DNA of 19,055 nucleotides from Faeciplasma sp964650705 (GTDB taxonomy: Bacteria > Bacillota > Clostridia > Oscillospirales > Ruminococcaceae), in assembly GCA_964650705.1 (NCBI GenBank), contig CAZYUJ010000017.1:1-19055 (forward strand), in the 5' to 3' direction. The notes under the pieces were generated by a model. It ran no database searches. It saw only the letters and a list, made by a program, of their open reading frames with translations, and was not told the origin of the DNA. Within the stretch, counting starts at the first letter, position 1; each line of letters starts with the position of its first letter. Below are positions 1 to 7,493 of the stretch, one piece after another. Made by a program: the position numbers and the translations under genes.

Positions 1-117
1 CAGACAAACGATACAGAACCGCAGCAGACAAGCGATACAGAACCGCAGCAGACAAGCGATACAGAACCGCAGCAGACAAGCAATACAGAATCGCAGCCGA
101 CAAACAGTACAGAAACA
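1..117 (+). repeat. 24-nt coding tandem repeat
   Basis: Five head-to-tail copies of a 24-nt unit beginning CAGACAAGCGATACAG occupy 1-24, 25-48, 49-72, 73-96 and a diverged, incomplete 97-117. Copies 2 and 3 are identical; copies 1 and 4 differ by one or two bases. The unit length is a multiple of three, so gain or loss of copies would keep the frame and only change linker length. Confidence 0.9.
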
Positions 118-498
118 CCCCCGGCATCAGAACCGCAAGCATCTTCCGCTCCCGCATTTGATACCGGTTGGGCAGGGGATGAATATGTCATGCCCATCCC
201 GGAGCCACCGTTCACGAAGTTTACTGTGAATTACTATGGCTATAAGGATTATGTTCAGTATTATGTCTACAGTACGGATGAAAGTGAAGTAAGGGCTTTG
301 ACAGAAGAAGACCTTGTTGCTTATTGTAAGCTGTTAAATAACAATGGCTTTACGAATATTAGAGTGGAATTGGCATACAATGAAGACAACTGTATGTTCC
401 GCGCGTTGACCGAAGATGAAACTATCGAGGTATGTGTAGATTGTTATATTGAGTCCGGTAATATTATAATTTATGTAAAGCAGAATATTAACAGATGA
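1..498 (+). CDS. Partial protein with Q/T/E/P-rich repeat linker and small C-terminal domain
   Basis: The reading frame is open from the first base of the window, so the 5' end lies outside it; the first internal ATG (190) has no good ribosome binding site and is probably not the true start. Residues 1 to about 39 are a low-complexity linker built on an eight-residue unit (QTSDTEPQ) repeated about five times, followed by a Pro/Ala/Ser-rich stretch. The last ~105 residues form a compact-looking domain rich in aromatic and acidic residues (YYGYKDYVQYYVYSTDESE, later VCVDCYIESGN). Such an arrangement is common in secreted lipoproteins of Firmicutes, where a linker separates a lipidated N-terminus from an extracellular domain, but the signal peptide is not visible here. 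I do not recognise the C-terminal domain. A hairpin terminator follows at 543-588. Confidence 0.75.
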   Translation, partial: QTNDTEPQQTSDTEPQQTSDTEPQQTSNTESQPTNSTETPPASEPQASSAPAFDTGWAGDEYVMPIPEPPFTKFTVNYYGYKDYVQYYVYSTDESEVRALTEEDLVAYCKLLNNNGFTNIRVELAYNEDNCMFRALTEDETIEVCVDCYIESGNIIIYVKQNINR

Positions 499-542
499 TA
501 AGCCGACATACAAAGAACACAACAACTGAATACTGAAAAACT

Positions 543-588
543 GACCGTTGACTGGTCGCAACCTGCGAAAAGTCAGCGGCCTTTTTTA
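543..588 (+). terminator. Rho-independent terminator after the repeat protein
   Basis: An 11-bp stem (543-553 with 571-581; one mismatch and one G-T pair) is followed immediately by a T-rich run at 582-588. It lies 45 bases after the stop at 498 and fits as terminator of that gene. Confidence 0.7.
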
Positions 589-618
589 TCCCCATTTTCA
601 AAAAGGAGGTCACACAGA

Positions 619-687
619 ATGGCAAAACCTAAGCGATACCACCCGCCGCCTTGTCTCGGGAATCAAAAAACATCCGTGTGGTTATGA
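619..687 (+). pseudogene. 22-codon ORF with a very strong RBS, probably a truncated gene start
   Basis: An excellent Shine-Dalgarno (AAAAGGAGG, 601-609) lies nine bases before an ATG at 619. The frame reads MAKPKRYHPPPCLGNQKTSV and stops at 685-687. Its last codons run into the hairpin that serves as opposite-strand terminator for the ABC exporter operon. A strong initiation signal attached to so short a frame suggests the first codons of a larger gene cut off by a rearrangement, but a genuine small protein cannot be excluded. I do not recognise the parent gene. Confidence 0.35.
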
Positions 688-698
688 CCACACGGATG
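664..698 (-). terminator. Terminator of the ABC exporter operon
   Basis: A perfect 12-bp inverted repeat (671-682 with 687-698, loop of four) is followed on the minus strand by a run of six T (complement of 665-670). It lies 45 bases beyond the stop of the downstream exporter gene at 743. Confidence 0.88.
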
Positions 699-742
699 CC
701 TAACTGTCTTATGAACACCGCCTCTTATCGGGGAGTTTTGTT

Positions 743-2665
743 TTATTCAAGCTCGAATGCGCCTGTGTAAAGCTGATAATAGGTGCCCTTTTCTTCGATA
801 AGCTTGTCGTGGCTTCCGCGCTCGATGATCTTTCCGTGATCCAAAACGATGATAACGTCCGAGTTCATAATGGTCGAAAGTCTGTGAGCGATGACGAACA
901 CCGTTCTTCCTTCCATCAGCTTATCCATGCCTCTTGATACGATAGCTTCGGTTCTTGTGTCGATAGAGGAGGTCGCTTCGTCCAATATCATAACGGGAGG
1001 ATCTGCAACAGCGGCACGGGCGATAGCAATAAGCTGACGCTGACCTTGTGAGAGGTTTGCGCCGTTGTTTGTCAAAACGGTGTTATATCCCTGAGGCAAA
1101 CGGGTGATGAAATCGTCTGCACCCGCAAGCTTCGCAGCAGCAATGCACTCTTCATCGGTCGAATCAAGTCTGCCGTATCTGATGTTTTCCAAAACTGTGC
1201 CCGTAAACAGGTTGGTATCCTGCAAAACGATGCCCAACGAACGTCTAAGGTCAGCCTTCTTGATCTTGTTGATATTGATGCCGTCATACCTCACCTTGCC
1301 GTCGGCAATGTCATAGAATCGGTTGATGAGGTTGGTGATGGTTGTCTTTCCGGCACCGGTCGCACCGACAAACGCAACCTTCTGTCCGGGGCGGGCATAT
1401 ACGGAAACGTCGGTCAAAACCTGTTTTTCTCCGTCATAGGAGAAGTCGACCATATCCAAAACAACGTCGCCCTTAAGCTCGGTATATGTCAGCGTTCCGT
1501 CGCCGTGAGGGTGCTTCCAAGCCCATTTGCCGGTTCTTTCTTCGCTTTCGGTGATGCTTCCGTCGGGAGCGATATTTGCATTTACCAAGGTAACATATCC
1601 GTCATCAATTTCGGGCTCTTCGTCCATAAGAGCCAACACTCTGTCTGCGCCTGCCATAGCCATAGCAATGGAGTTTATCTGTTGAGAGACTGTGTTGAAG
1701 TTGCCTGTGAACTGCTTTGTCATGTTAAGGAAGGGGATAACGATGCTCACGCTTAACGGCATTCCCGAAAGGCTGAAGTTCGGCACATTTGCGATCATTA
1801 AAACGCCGCCTATAAGTGCGGTCAGAACATACAAGACGTTACCGATATTCATAATTATCGGGCCCAAACAGTTAGCATATGCGTTTGCACGGTATCCAAC
1901 CTCGAAGAGGTTCTCGTTGATCTCATCAAAATCAGCCTGGCTTTCTTCCTCGTGGCAGAAGACCTTGACGACCTTCATGCCGCTCATCATTTCCTGAACA
2001 AAGCCTTCGGTCTTACCCATTGCCTTTTGCTGCTTCAAGAAATATTTTGCCGAGCCGCCGCCGATCTTCTTGGTGACAAGCATCATCACCAATACTCCCG
2101 TGAGGACTAAAAGCGTGAGCCATCCGCAGAAGTATATCATGATGGAAAGAACGACCGTAACGATAGCTCCCGACTGGATAAGTGCCGGTATCGCCTGTGA
2201 AACGAGCTGTCTGAGCGTGTCAATATCGTTGGTATAGTGGCTCATGATATCGCCGAAACGGTGAGTGTCGAAATATTTAATGGGCAGATTCTGCATCTTG
2301 TTGAACATCGTTTGTCTCATTTTGTTCAAGAAGCCTTGTGTGATATAAGCCATTAGCTGATTATATGCAAACATCGAGATCAGCGACAAAACGTATAAAA
2401 CGATCAAAACTGTGATGAGAGGGAATATCTCTGCCTTTGCAGATGCCCAATCACCGCTTATATACCACTTTTCGATAGCAGAGATTATCTGCTGTGTGAA
2501 CAGCGAGGGGGCTGCGGAAACCAGCGATGAGAACAAAATGCAGCAGCCTGTCAGCGGCACCAAAACGGGATATGCCTGCCAAAGCATCTTGAGGATTCTT
2601 CCCAACGATTTTCTCTTTGCTTTGTCAAGGCGGGGCTTTCTTTGAGTTGCTTCGATATTACTCAT
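743..2665 (-). CDS. ABC exporter half-transporter with consensus ATPase site (heterodimer subunit 2)
   Basis: A 640-residue membrane-domain plus ATPase-domain exporter subunit, probably for drug, lipid or peptide efflux across the cytoplasmic membrane. The start at 2665 is preferred over one 81 bases upstream because it has a GGGAGGTGG binding site and overlaps the preceding gene by 8 bases (ATGAGTAA), implying translational coupling. About six membrane helices lie between residues 30 and 320. The nucleotide-binding domain has Walker A GATGAGKT (434-441), Q-loop Gln482, Walker B VMILDE with catalytic Glu (558-563) and H-loop His594. Its signature is LSQGQ instead of LSGGQ, a change typical of the subunit whose partner has a degenerate ATPase site. 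A polar insert of about 35 residues (near 362-400) joins the two domains. The substrate cannot be deduced. Confidence 0.95.
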   Translation of the reverse strand: MSNIEATQRKPRLDKAKRKSLGRILKMLWQAYPVLVPLTGCCILFSSLVSAAPSLFTQQIISAIEKWYISGDWASAKAEIFPLITVLIVLYVLSLISMFAYNQLMAYITQGFLNKMRQTMFNKMQNLPIKYFDTHRFGDIMSHYTNDIDTLRQLVSQAIPALIQSGAIVTVVLSIMIYFCGWLTLLVLTGVLVMMLVTKKIGGGSAKYFLKQQKAMGKTEGFVQEMMSGMKVVKVFCHEEESQADFDEINENLFEVGYRANAYANCLGPIIMNIGNVLYVLTALIGGVLMIANVPNFSLSGMPLSVSIVIPFLNMTKQFTGNFNTVSQQINSIAMAMAGADRVLALMDEEPEIDDGYVTLVNANIAPDGSITESEERTGKWAWKHPHGDGTLTYTELKGDVVLDMVDFSYDGEKQVLTDVSVYARPGQKVAFVGATGAGKTTITNLINRFYDIADGKVRYDGININKIKKADLRRSLGIVLQDTNLFTGTVLENIRYGRLDSTDEECIAAAKLAGADDFITRLPQGYNTVLTNNGANLSQGQRQLIAIARAAVADPPVMILDEATSSIDTRTEAIVSRGMDKLMEGRTVFVIAHRLSTIMNSDVIIVLDHGKIIERGSHDKLIEEKGTYYQLYTGAFELE

Positions 2666-4400
2666 TTTCGCCACCTCCCTTGGTCTGCTGTTCATAGACC
2701 TCGCGATAGATCTCGCTGGTCTTGATAAGCTCATCGTGCTTGCCAACGTTAACTATCTTTCCGTTATCCATAACGATTATCTTGTCGGCATTCTCAACGG
2801 ATGAGATCCTTTGTGCGATGATGATCTTGGTCGTAGAGGGGATATAGCGCCCGAAGCCTTGGCGGATAAGTGCATCCGTCTTTGTGTCAACAGCACTTGT
2901 CGAGTCATCCAAAATAAGTATCTTCGGCTTTTTGAGCAAAGCTCGTGCGATGCAAAGGCGCTGCTTCTGACCGCCCGATACGTTTGTGCCGCCCTGCTCG
3001 ATCATTGTGTCATAACCGTCAGGGAAGGCTGAAACAAAGTCGTGTGCCTGTGCCAGCTTGCAAGCTTCGATAAGCTCTTCGTCGGTCGCATCCTTGTTGC
3101 CCCATCTGAGGTTATCCTTGATCGTTCCGGAGAACAAAACGTTCTTTTGCAACACAACTGCAACAGCGTTTCTCAGCGTCTCAAGGTCATAGTCCTTGAC
3201 GTTGACTCCGCCGACCTTGACCTCACCCACAGTCGTGTCATAAAGTCGTGATATAAGCTGGATAAGTGTCGATTTGCTTGAGCCTGTGCCGCCGATGATA
3301 CCGACAGTCTCACCCGATTCGATCTTAAGATCGATATCCGAAAGAGCATATTTTTCAGCAAGGGACGAATATTTAAAGCTGACGTCGGTGAATTCGACAG
3401 AGCCGTCCTTAATTTCATAAACAGGGTTTTCGGGATTCTTAAGAGCCGATTCCTCACACAATACCTCGTCGATTCTCCTTGCGGATTCAGCCGACATTGT
3501 GAGCATAACATAGATCGTTGAAAGCATCATTAGAGACATAAGGATCTGTATGCCATATGTGAGCATCGCAGAAAGCTGTCCTACATCTATACTTGCACCG
3601 CTTGTTGAAACGATCAGGTATGAACCGACCGACATGATGAATACCATATTAAAATAGATACAGAACTGCATCAGCGGGTTGTTTAAAGCAACGATCCTTT
3701 CAGCACGGGTGAAGTCGTCACAGATGTTGTCACTCGCTTTTCCGAACTTCTTTTTCTCATAGTCCTCGCGAACAAAGCCTTTGACAACTCTCATCGCCAT
3801 AACGTTTTCTTCGATGGATTCGTTAAGCTTGTCATATTTCTTGAACACTGCTCTGAACGAGGGCATTGCTTTCTTCGCAACCATCAAAAGTCCGAATATC
3901 AAGATCGGAACAACGACAACAAAAGTCAGCGCCAACGGGCCGCCCATATAGAAGGACATGATTATCGAGAAGATGAACATTAACGGACTGCGGATCGCAG
4001 TTCTGATTATCATCATGAATGACATCTGAACGTGTGAAACGTCAGTGGTCATTCTCGTAACGAGTGATGCTGTCGAGAATTTGTCGATGTTCTCAAACGA
4101 AAATGCCTGAATTCTTTCATAAAGACTGCGTCTGAGGTTCTTTGCAAATCCTGCTGCAGCCTTGGATGCTGTGAATCCTGCGAGTCCGCCGAATGTGAGC
4201 GAGAACAGCGCCATGACAAATAAAATTCCGCCGATCTTGACGATCTCGGTTATTTCGCATCCTGCTTTTATCTGGTTTATGAGGTTGGCGACAATAAACG
4301 GCATTAAACACTCGATCACAACCTCGCCGACCATTAATAACGGTGTCATCAGTGCTGTTTTCTTATACTCGCCGATGCACCGCGCAAGTCGTTTTAACAT
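2658..4400 (-). CDS. ABC exporter half-transporter with degenerate ATPase site (heterodimer subunit 1)
   Basis: A 580-residue membrane-domain plus ATPase exporter subunit, first gene of a two-gene operon. I chose ATG 4400 because AAGGAGG lies upstream (about 4413-4419); the ATG at 4430 has none. Hydrophobic segments between residues 15 and 300 match a six-helix ABC exporter domain. The ATPase domain has Walker A GGTGSSKST (370-378), Q-loop Gln418 and a canonical signature VSGGQ (474-478). Two catalytic positions are replaced: Walker B ends LILDD (Asp499 for the catalytic Glu) and the H-loop His is Gln530 (IIIAQRISS). With the LSQGQ signature of its partner this gives one degenerate and one consensus ATP site, as in known heterodimeric exporters of the TM287/288 and BmrCD type. 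Promoter and regulator lie in the divergent gap to marR. Confidence 0.95.
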   Translation of the reverse strand: MLKRLARCIGEYKKTALMTPLLMVGEVVIECLMPFIVANLINQIKAGCEITEIVKIGGILFVMALFSLTFGGLAGFTASKAAAGFAKNLRRSLYERIQAFSFENIDKFSTASLVTRMTTDVSHVQMSFMMIIRTAIRSPLMFIFSIIMSFYMGGPLALTFVVVVPILIFGLLMVAKKAMPSFRAVFKKYDKLNESIEENVMAMRVVKGFVREDYEKKKFGKASDNICDDFTRAERIVALNNPLMQFCIYFNMVFIMSVGSYLIVSTSGASIDVGQLSAMLTYGIQILMSLMMLSTIYVMLTMSAESARRIDEVLCEESALKNPENPVYEIKDGSVEFTDVSFKYSSLAEKYALSDIDLKIESGETVGIIGGTGSSKSTLIQLISRLYDTTVGEVKVGGVNVKDYDLETLRNAVAVVLQKNVLFSGTIKDNLRWGNKDATDEELIEACKLAQAHDFVSAFPDGYDTMIEQGGTNVSGGQKQRLCIARALLKKPKILILDDSTSAVDTKTDALIRQGFGRYIPSTTKIIIAQRISSVENADKIIVMDNGKIVNVGKHDELIKTSEIYREVYEQQTKGGGENE

Positions 4401-4440
4401 TGTTTTTGCGTTCCTCCTTGTTCTTTGCATTAACTTTATA

Positions 4441-4469
4441 ATTTTACATCAATAAATTGCTATTGTCAA
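4441..4469 (-). promoter_or_regulatory. Promoter of the ABC exporter operon
   Basis: On the minus strand TTGACA (4469-4464) and TAAAAT (4446-4441) are separated by 17 bases, about 40 bases upstream of the exporter start. An imperfect inverted repeat (4462-4471 with 4484-4493; 8 of 10 pairs) overlaps the -35 box and could be a second, weaker regulator site. Confidence 0.7.
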
Positions 4470-4496
4470 TCAACAGTAAATATGGTTAACAATTTT

Positions 4497-4528
4497 CATA
4501 AAGATGTTGACAAATCAACATCTTTATG
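4497..4528. promoter_or_regulatory. Perfect 14-bp inverted repeat, likely MarR operator
   Basis: CATAAAGATGTTGA (4497-4510) is repeated exactly as its reverse complement at 4515-4528, with a 4-base spacer. It covers the -35 box (TTGACA, 4507-4512) and spacer of the marR promoter, so binding there would block RNA polymerase. MarR-family dimers typically bind such palindromes between divergent genes; that this MarR binds here is inference from position. Confidence 0.75.
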
Positions 4529-4534
4529 TATAAT
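4507..4534 (+). promoter_or_regulatory. Promoter of marR-degV
   Basis: Consensus TTGACA (4507-4512) and TATAAT (4529-4534) with a 16-base spacer, overlapping the inverted repeat at 4497-4528. The marR start is at 4573. Confidence 0.8.
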
Positions 4535-4572
4535 GTAATTAGAAGAGGAAAGGAAACGGAGAAATATTCAGT

Positions 4573-5022
4573 ATGGTAAAGCGATTTGAAAGCTTTGTAA
4601 GCGGGATCACCGCCTGCTACAGATATATTCAGAAGATAAAATCGACCGAGATGACAGAATTCGGTCTTAAGGGGACACACGTTATGTGTGTATTCCATTT
4701 AAATAGGAATGCCGATGGCTTGACCGCATCTCAGCTAAGCTCGCTTTGCGGTGAGGACAAGGCTGCTGTTTCAAGAGCTCTTTCGGAGCTCAGTGAAAAA
4801 GGGTATATAAACGCCGATAGCGATGAAACAAAAAAGAAGTATCGCTCGGTCATCACACTCACCGAAAAGGGCGAAGAGCTCGCAAAGAAGCTGGACTCCT
4901 TGATCGATCAATGGGTCGATCTAGGCGGAGACGGATTGACCGACGAGGAACGTGATACGTTCTATTCGGCGCTTGAAAAAATTGCGAACAACCTCAAAAC
5001 AAGAACTAAGGAGAAAGCTTGA
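4573..5022 (+). CDS. MarR-family transcriptional regulator
   Basis: A 149-residue protein of the size of MarR regulators. A winged helix-turn-helix lies around residues 45-110 (GLTASQLSSLCGEDKAAVSR then ALSELSEKGYI, with a wing ending near RSVITLTEKG), flanked by helices that would form the dimer interface. It is divergent from the exporter operon, and a perfect palindrome overlaps its own promoter. The simple model is autorepression plus repression of the exporter, relieved by an exported or related ligand. The ligand cannot be guessed. It forms an operon with the next gene, degV. Confidence 0.92.
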   Translation: MVKRFESFVSGITACYRYIQKIKSTEMTEFGLKGTHVMCVFHLNRNADGLTASQLSSLCGEDKAAVSRALSELSEKGYINADSDETKKKYRSVITLTEKGEELAKKLDSLIDQWVDLGGDGLTDEERDTFYSALEKIANNLKTRTKEKA

Positions 5023-5024
5023 TC

Positions 5025-5870
5025 ATGCCGCTAAGAATTATCATTGACTCAGGCTCGGATATTCTTCTTCATGAAGCTGACGAGCTCGGACTCATTCACC
5101 TGCCGTTAAAGGTCATTTTTGACGGCGTCGAGTATAAGGACTGTGTGAATCTTTCTCACAAGGAATTCTATGAGAAGCTCATCGAGTCGGATGTGCTGCC
5201 CACAACATGCCAGATCACTCCCGCTGATTATTTGGATGCACTCAAAAAGTGCGGCACTGACGACGTTTTGATAATCACTCTTTCGGGTAAGCTTTCGGGA
5301 ACGTTTCAAAGTGCTTGCATCGCCTCAGAGGATTATGACGGAAATATTGCCGTTGTTGACAGCGAAAGTGTTGCACTTGGCGAAAGGCTCATCGTTCTAA
5401 GAGCAGTGGCGATGCGTGATGAGGGCAAAAGCCTTGAGGAAATATACGAAGCGCTGAACGAAGAGAAAAAACGTTTGAGAGTTTTGGCGCTTTTGGACAC
5501 ATTAGAATATCTTAAAAAGGGCGGAAGAATATCAAAAACAGTTGCTTTAGCAGGTACGATGCTTTCCATCAAGCCTGTTGTTGCAGTTGAAAACGGCGAA
5601 GTCGCAATGCTCGGAAAAGCAAGAGGATCACGCCAGGGCAACAATCTATTGAGAGAGCTTATCCTAAAGGGCAACGGGATTGATTTTTCGATGCCTTATT
5701 GCCTTGCATACAGCGGCTTGAGCGATATGCTGCTCAAAAAATATATAGAAGATTCAAGTGACCTTTGGGATCACGCAACCGATAGCCTTCCGATAGTAAC
5801 AGTCGGCTGTACCATCGGAACTCACGTCGGACCGGGCGCTATCGCAGTAGCGTTCTTTGAAAATAAATAG
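5025..5870 (+). CDS. DegV-family fatty-acid-binding protein
   Basis: A 281-residue DegV-family protein. Proteins of this family (FakB in Gram-positives) bind a fatty acid and present it to the kinase FakA; that this one does so is inferred. Family motifs seen are DSGSD (8-12), PTTCQ (59-63), SGKLSGTFQSA (87-97), YLKKGGRIS (162-170) and HVGPGA (267-272) near the C-terminus. ATG 5025 gives the usual short lead to the first DS motif; a TTG at 5019 closer to the AAGGAG site (5008-5013) and overlapping the marR stop is an alternative adding two residues. No FakA gene is in the window. Cotranscription with marR hints that fatty acids or membrane stress may be linked to the exporter, which is speculative. 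Confidence 0.92.
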   Translation: MPLRIIIDSGSDILLHEADELGLIHLPLKVIFDGVEYKDCVNLSHKEFYEKLIESDVLPTTCQITPADYLDALKKCGTDDVLIITLSGKLSGTFQSACIASEDYDGNIAVVDSESVALGERLIVLRAVAMRDEGKSLEEIYEALNEEKKRLRVLALLDTLEYLKKGGRISKTVALAGTMLSIKPVVAVENGEVAMLGKARGSRQGNNLLRELILKGNGIDFSMPYCLAYSGLSDMLLKKYIEDSSDLWDHATDSLPIVTVGCTIGTHVGPGAIAVAFFENK

Positions 5871-5897
5871 TCTTTCATCCCTCCATATTAAATAGAG

Positions 5898-5930
5898 AAA
5901 ACTCGGATATTCAAGCGATATCCGAGTTTT
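5898..5930. terminator. Bidirectional terminator between degV and trkH
   Basis: A perfect 13-bp stem (5898-5910 with 5918-5930, loop of seven) has T-rich tracts on both sides: TTTTTCG then T6 on the plus strand and TTTTCTC on the minus strand. It can end degV and, reading from the other side, trkH. Confidence 0.88.
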
Positions 5931-5949
5931 TCGTTTTTTATCCCGTTTT

Positions 5950-6016
5950 ATGGCGGCGCCCGCCGCCGACCGCCGCACCTTCGGCGCGCCGCCTGCGACG
6001 CCGGACTGCCGCCGCA
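5950..6016. other. Very GC-rich intergenic block
   Basis: About 67 bases composed largely of GCC/GGC/CGC runs lie between the trkH stop and the bidirectional terminator. Composition is sharply unlike the flanks. Short internal inverted repeats (GGCGCC, CGGCGCGCCG) would fold into a structured RNA. It has no ribosome binding site and no likely coding role; it may be a small dispersed repeat. Confidence 0.45.
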
Positions 6017-6025
6017 TTTTCCTCA

Positions 6026-7477
6026 TCAAGCCGACTTTTTCCAAGAAGAAGGAGAGAATAAGATCAATATCGGGAAGATCTCAAGTCTTCCTGCAAGCAT
6101 ATCAAAGCTCAAAAGCAGCTTCGAAATGCCGGACAGCGAAGAGAAGTTGCTCGCAGGGCCGAACTCCCCAAGACCGGGGCCGATGTTATTAAACGTTGCC
6201 GCAACAGCGGTGAATCCCGAAACCAAGTCAACTCCGTCAAAGATCGTGAGCAACAATATGCTTATCACGAAAATGCCGAAATACATTATAATATAGGAAG
6301 TCGTTCCTCGGATAGTATCGTTGTCAACGGCGTTTCCGTCCACCTTGACCGAACGGACAGAGCGGGGATGCAAGATGTAATGGATCTCTCGCTTGGCATT
6401 TTTGATGAGCAGCATTATTCTTCCGATCTTGATGCCGCCCGCGGTAGAGCCGGCAGATGCACCGCTGAACATCAAAAGAATGAGTATGACCTTTGAAAGA
6501 ACAGGCCAAGTGTTGAAGTCAACTGTCGAGAAGCCGGATGTCGATATTATCGACGTTACCTGTAAGAAGGAATGTCTGAAGCTTTCTTCGAAAGTTCCGT
6601 ACATGCTGAAAATATTTGCACATATCATGCCGGTTGAAACGGCAACGATGCTCAAGTAGCACCACAGCTCTTCGTTTCTGAGTGCTTTTCCGACCTGCTT
6701 GATAAGCAGGAAGTAATAGATATTGAAGTTAACGCCGAATATCACCATGAATATGCCTATTACATATTGTAAATAAGGTGAGTAGCTCGCAAGTGAATCA
6801 TTCTTGATTCCGAATCCGCCCGTACCGGCAGTGCCGAATGCATGTGTCAATGCATCAAACAAGCTCATTCCGCCCGCCAACAGGAAAATAAAGACGACAA
6901 CCGTGAGCACGACGTATATCCCATACATCACTCTTGCGGTCTGTGAGATCTTCGGAACAAGCTTTCCGACGGAAGGACCGGCTACCTCTGCACGCATAAG
7001 GTGCATATATTTCGTTCCCTTGATGTCAGATCTGGGCATGATCGCAAGAACAAACACCAAAACACCCATGCCGCCGACCCAGTGAGTGAAGCTTCGCCAG
7101 AACAAAACTCCGCGTCCCAAAGCCTCAACGTCGGTCAAGATCGAAGCGCCCGTCGTTGTGAATCCCGAAACAGTCTCGAAGAATGCATCGATATAGTTTG
7201 GGATATAGCCGCTGATGACGAAGGGGAGTGCTCCGAAAGCGGACATTAATATCCACGCAAGCGCCACGCACATAAACCCCTCACGCGAGCTGATGTTCGT
7301 TTGCTTAGGCTTCTTGAACGACAGCAAAAATGAGATCGCAAAAAGAATTATCATCGTAATGACAAACGGAAGCACGTTTTCGCCGTAGCAGATCGAGCAT
7401 ATAAGCGGTAAAGCCATCAATACGCCCTCGGTGCCGAGGATGCGGCCGAGTATATATAAAACCATTCTGTAATTCAT
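6026..7477 (-). CDS. trkH: TrkH-family potassium channel subunit
   Basis: A 483-residue integral membrane protein that conducts K+ inward as the pore of the Trk/Ktr system in the cytoplasmic membrane. The four pore-loop filter regions are visible in order: FTTTGAS (near 106-112), GTAGTGGFG (215-223), ISTSGFS (311-317) and NNIGPG (430-435). The C-terminal tail RLEIFPILILFSPSSWKKSA is the family's usual ending, so the gene is complete. The start at 7477 has AAAAGGAA upstream. It follows trkA by 16 bases in the same operon; TrkA should form the cytosolic gating ring. Confidence 0.95.
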   Translation of the reverse strand: MNYRMVLYILGRILGTEGVLMALPLICSICYGENVLPFVITMIILFAISFLLSFKKPKQTNISSREGFMCVALAWILMSAFGALPFVISGYIPNYIDAFFETVSGFTTTGASILTDVEALGRGVLFWRSFTHWVGGMGVLVFVLAIMPRSDIKGTKYMHLMRAEVAGPSVGKLVPKISQTARVMYGIYVVLTVVVFIFLLAGGMSLFDALTHAFGTAGTGGFGIKNDSLASYSPYLQYVIGIFMVIFGVNFNIYYFLLIKQVGKALRNEELWCYLSIVAVSTGMICANIFSMYGTFEESFRHSFLQVTSIISTSGFSTVDFNTWPVLSKVILILLMFSGASAGSTAGGIKIGRIMLLIKNAKREIHYILHPRSVRSVKVDGNAVDNDTIRGTTSYIIMYFGIFVISILLLTIFDGVDLVSGFTAVAATFNNIGPGLGEFGPASNFSSLSGISKLLLSFDMLAGRLEIFPILILFSPSSWKKSA

Positions 7478-7493
7478 ATTACGTTCCTTTTAA

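Noticed and set aside
334..561. Minus-strand frame opposite the repeat protein
   Set aside because: No binding site, and it is antisense to a better supported frame and its terminator.
5950..6192. Plus-strand frame starting in the GC-rich block
   Set aside because: It overlaps the well-supported 3' end of trkH and has no ribosome binding site.
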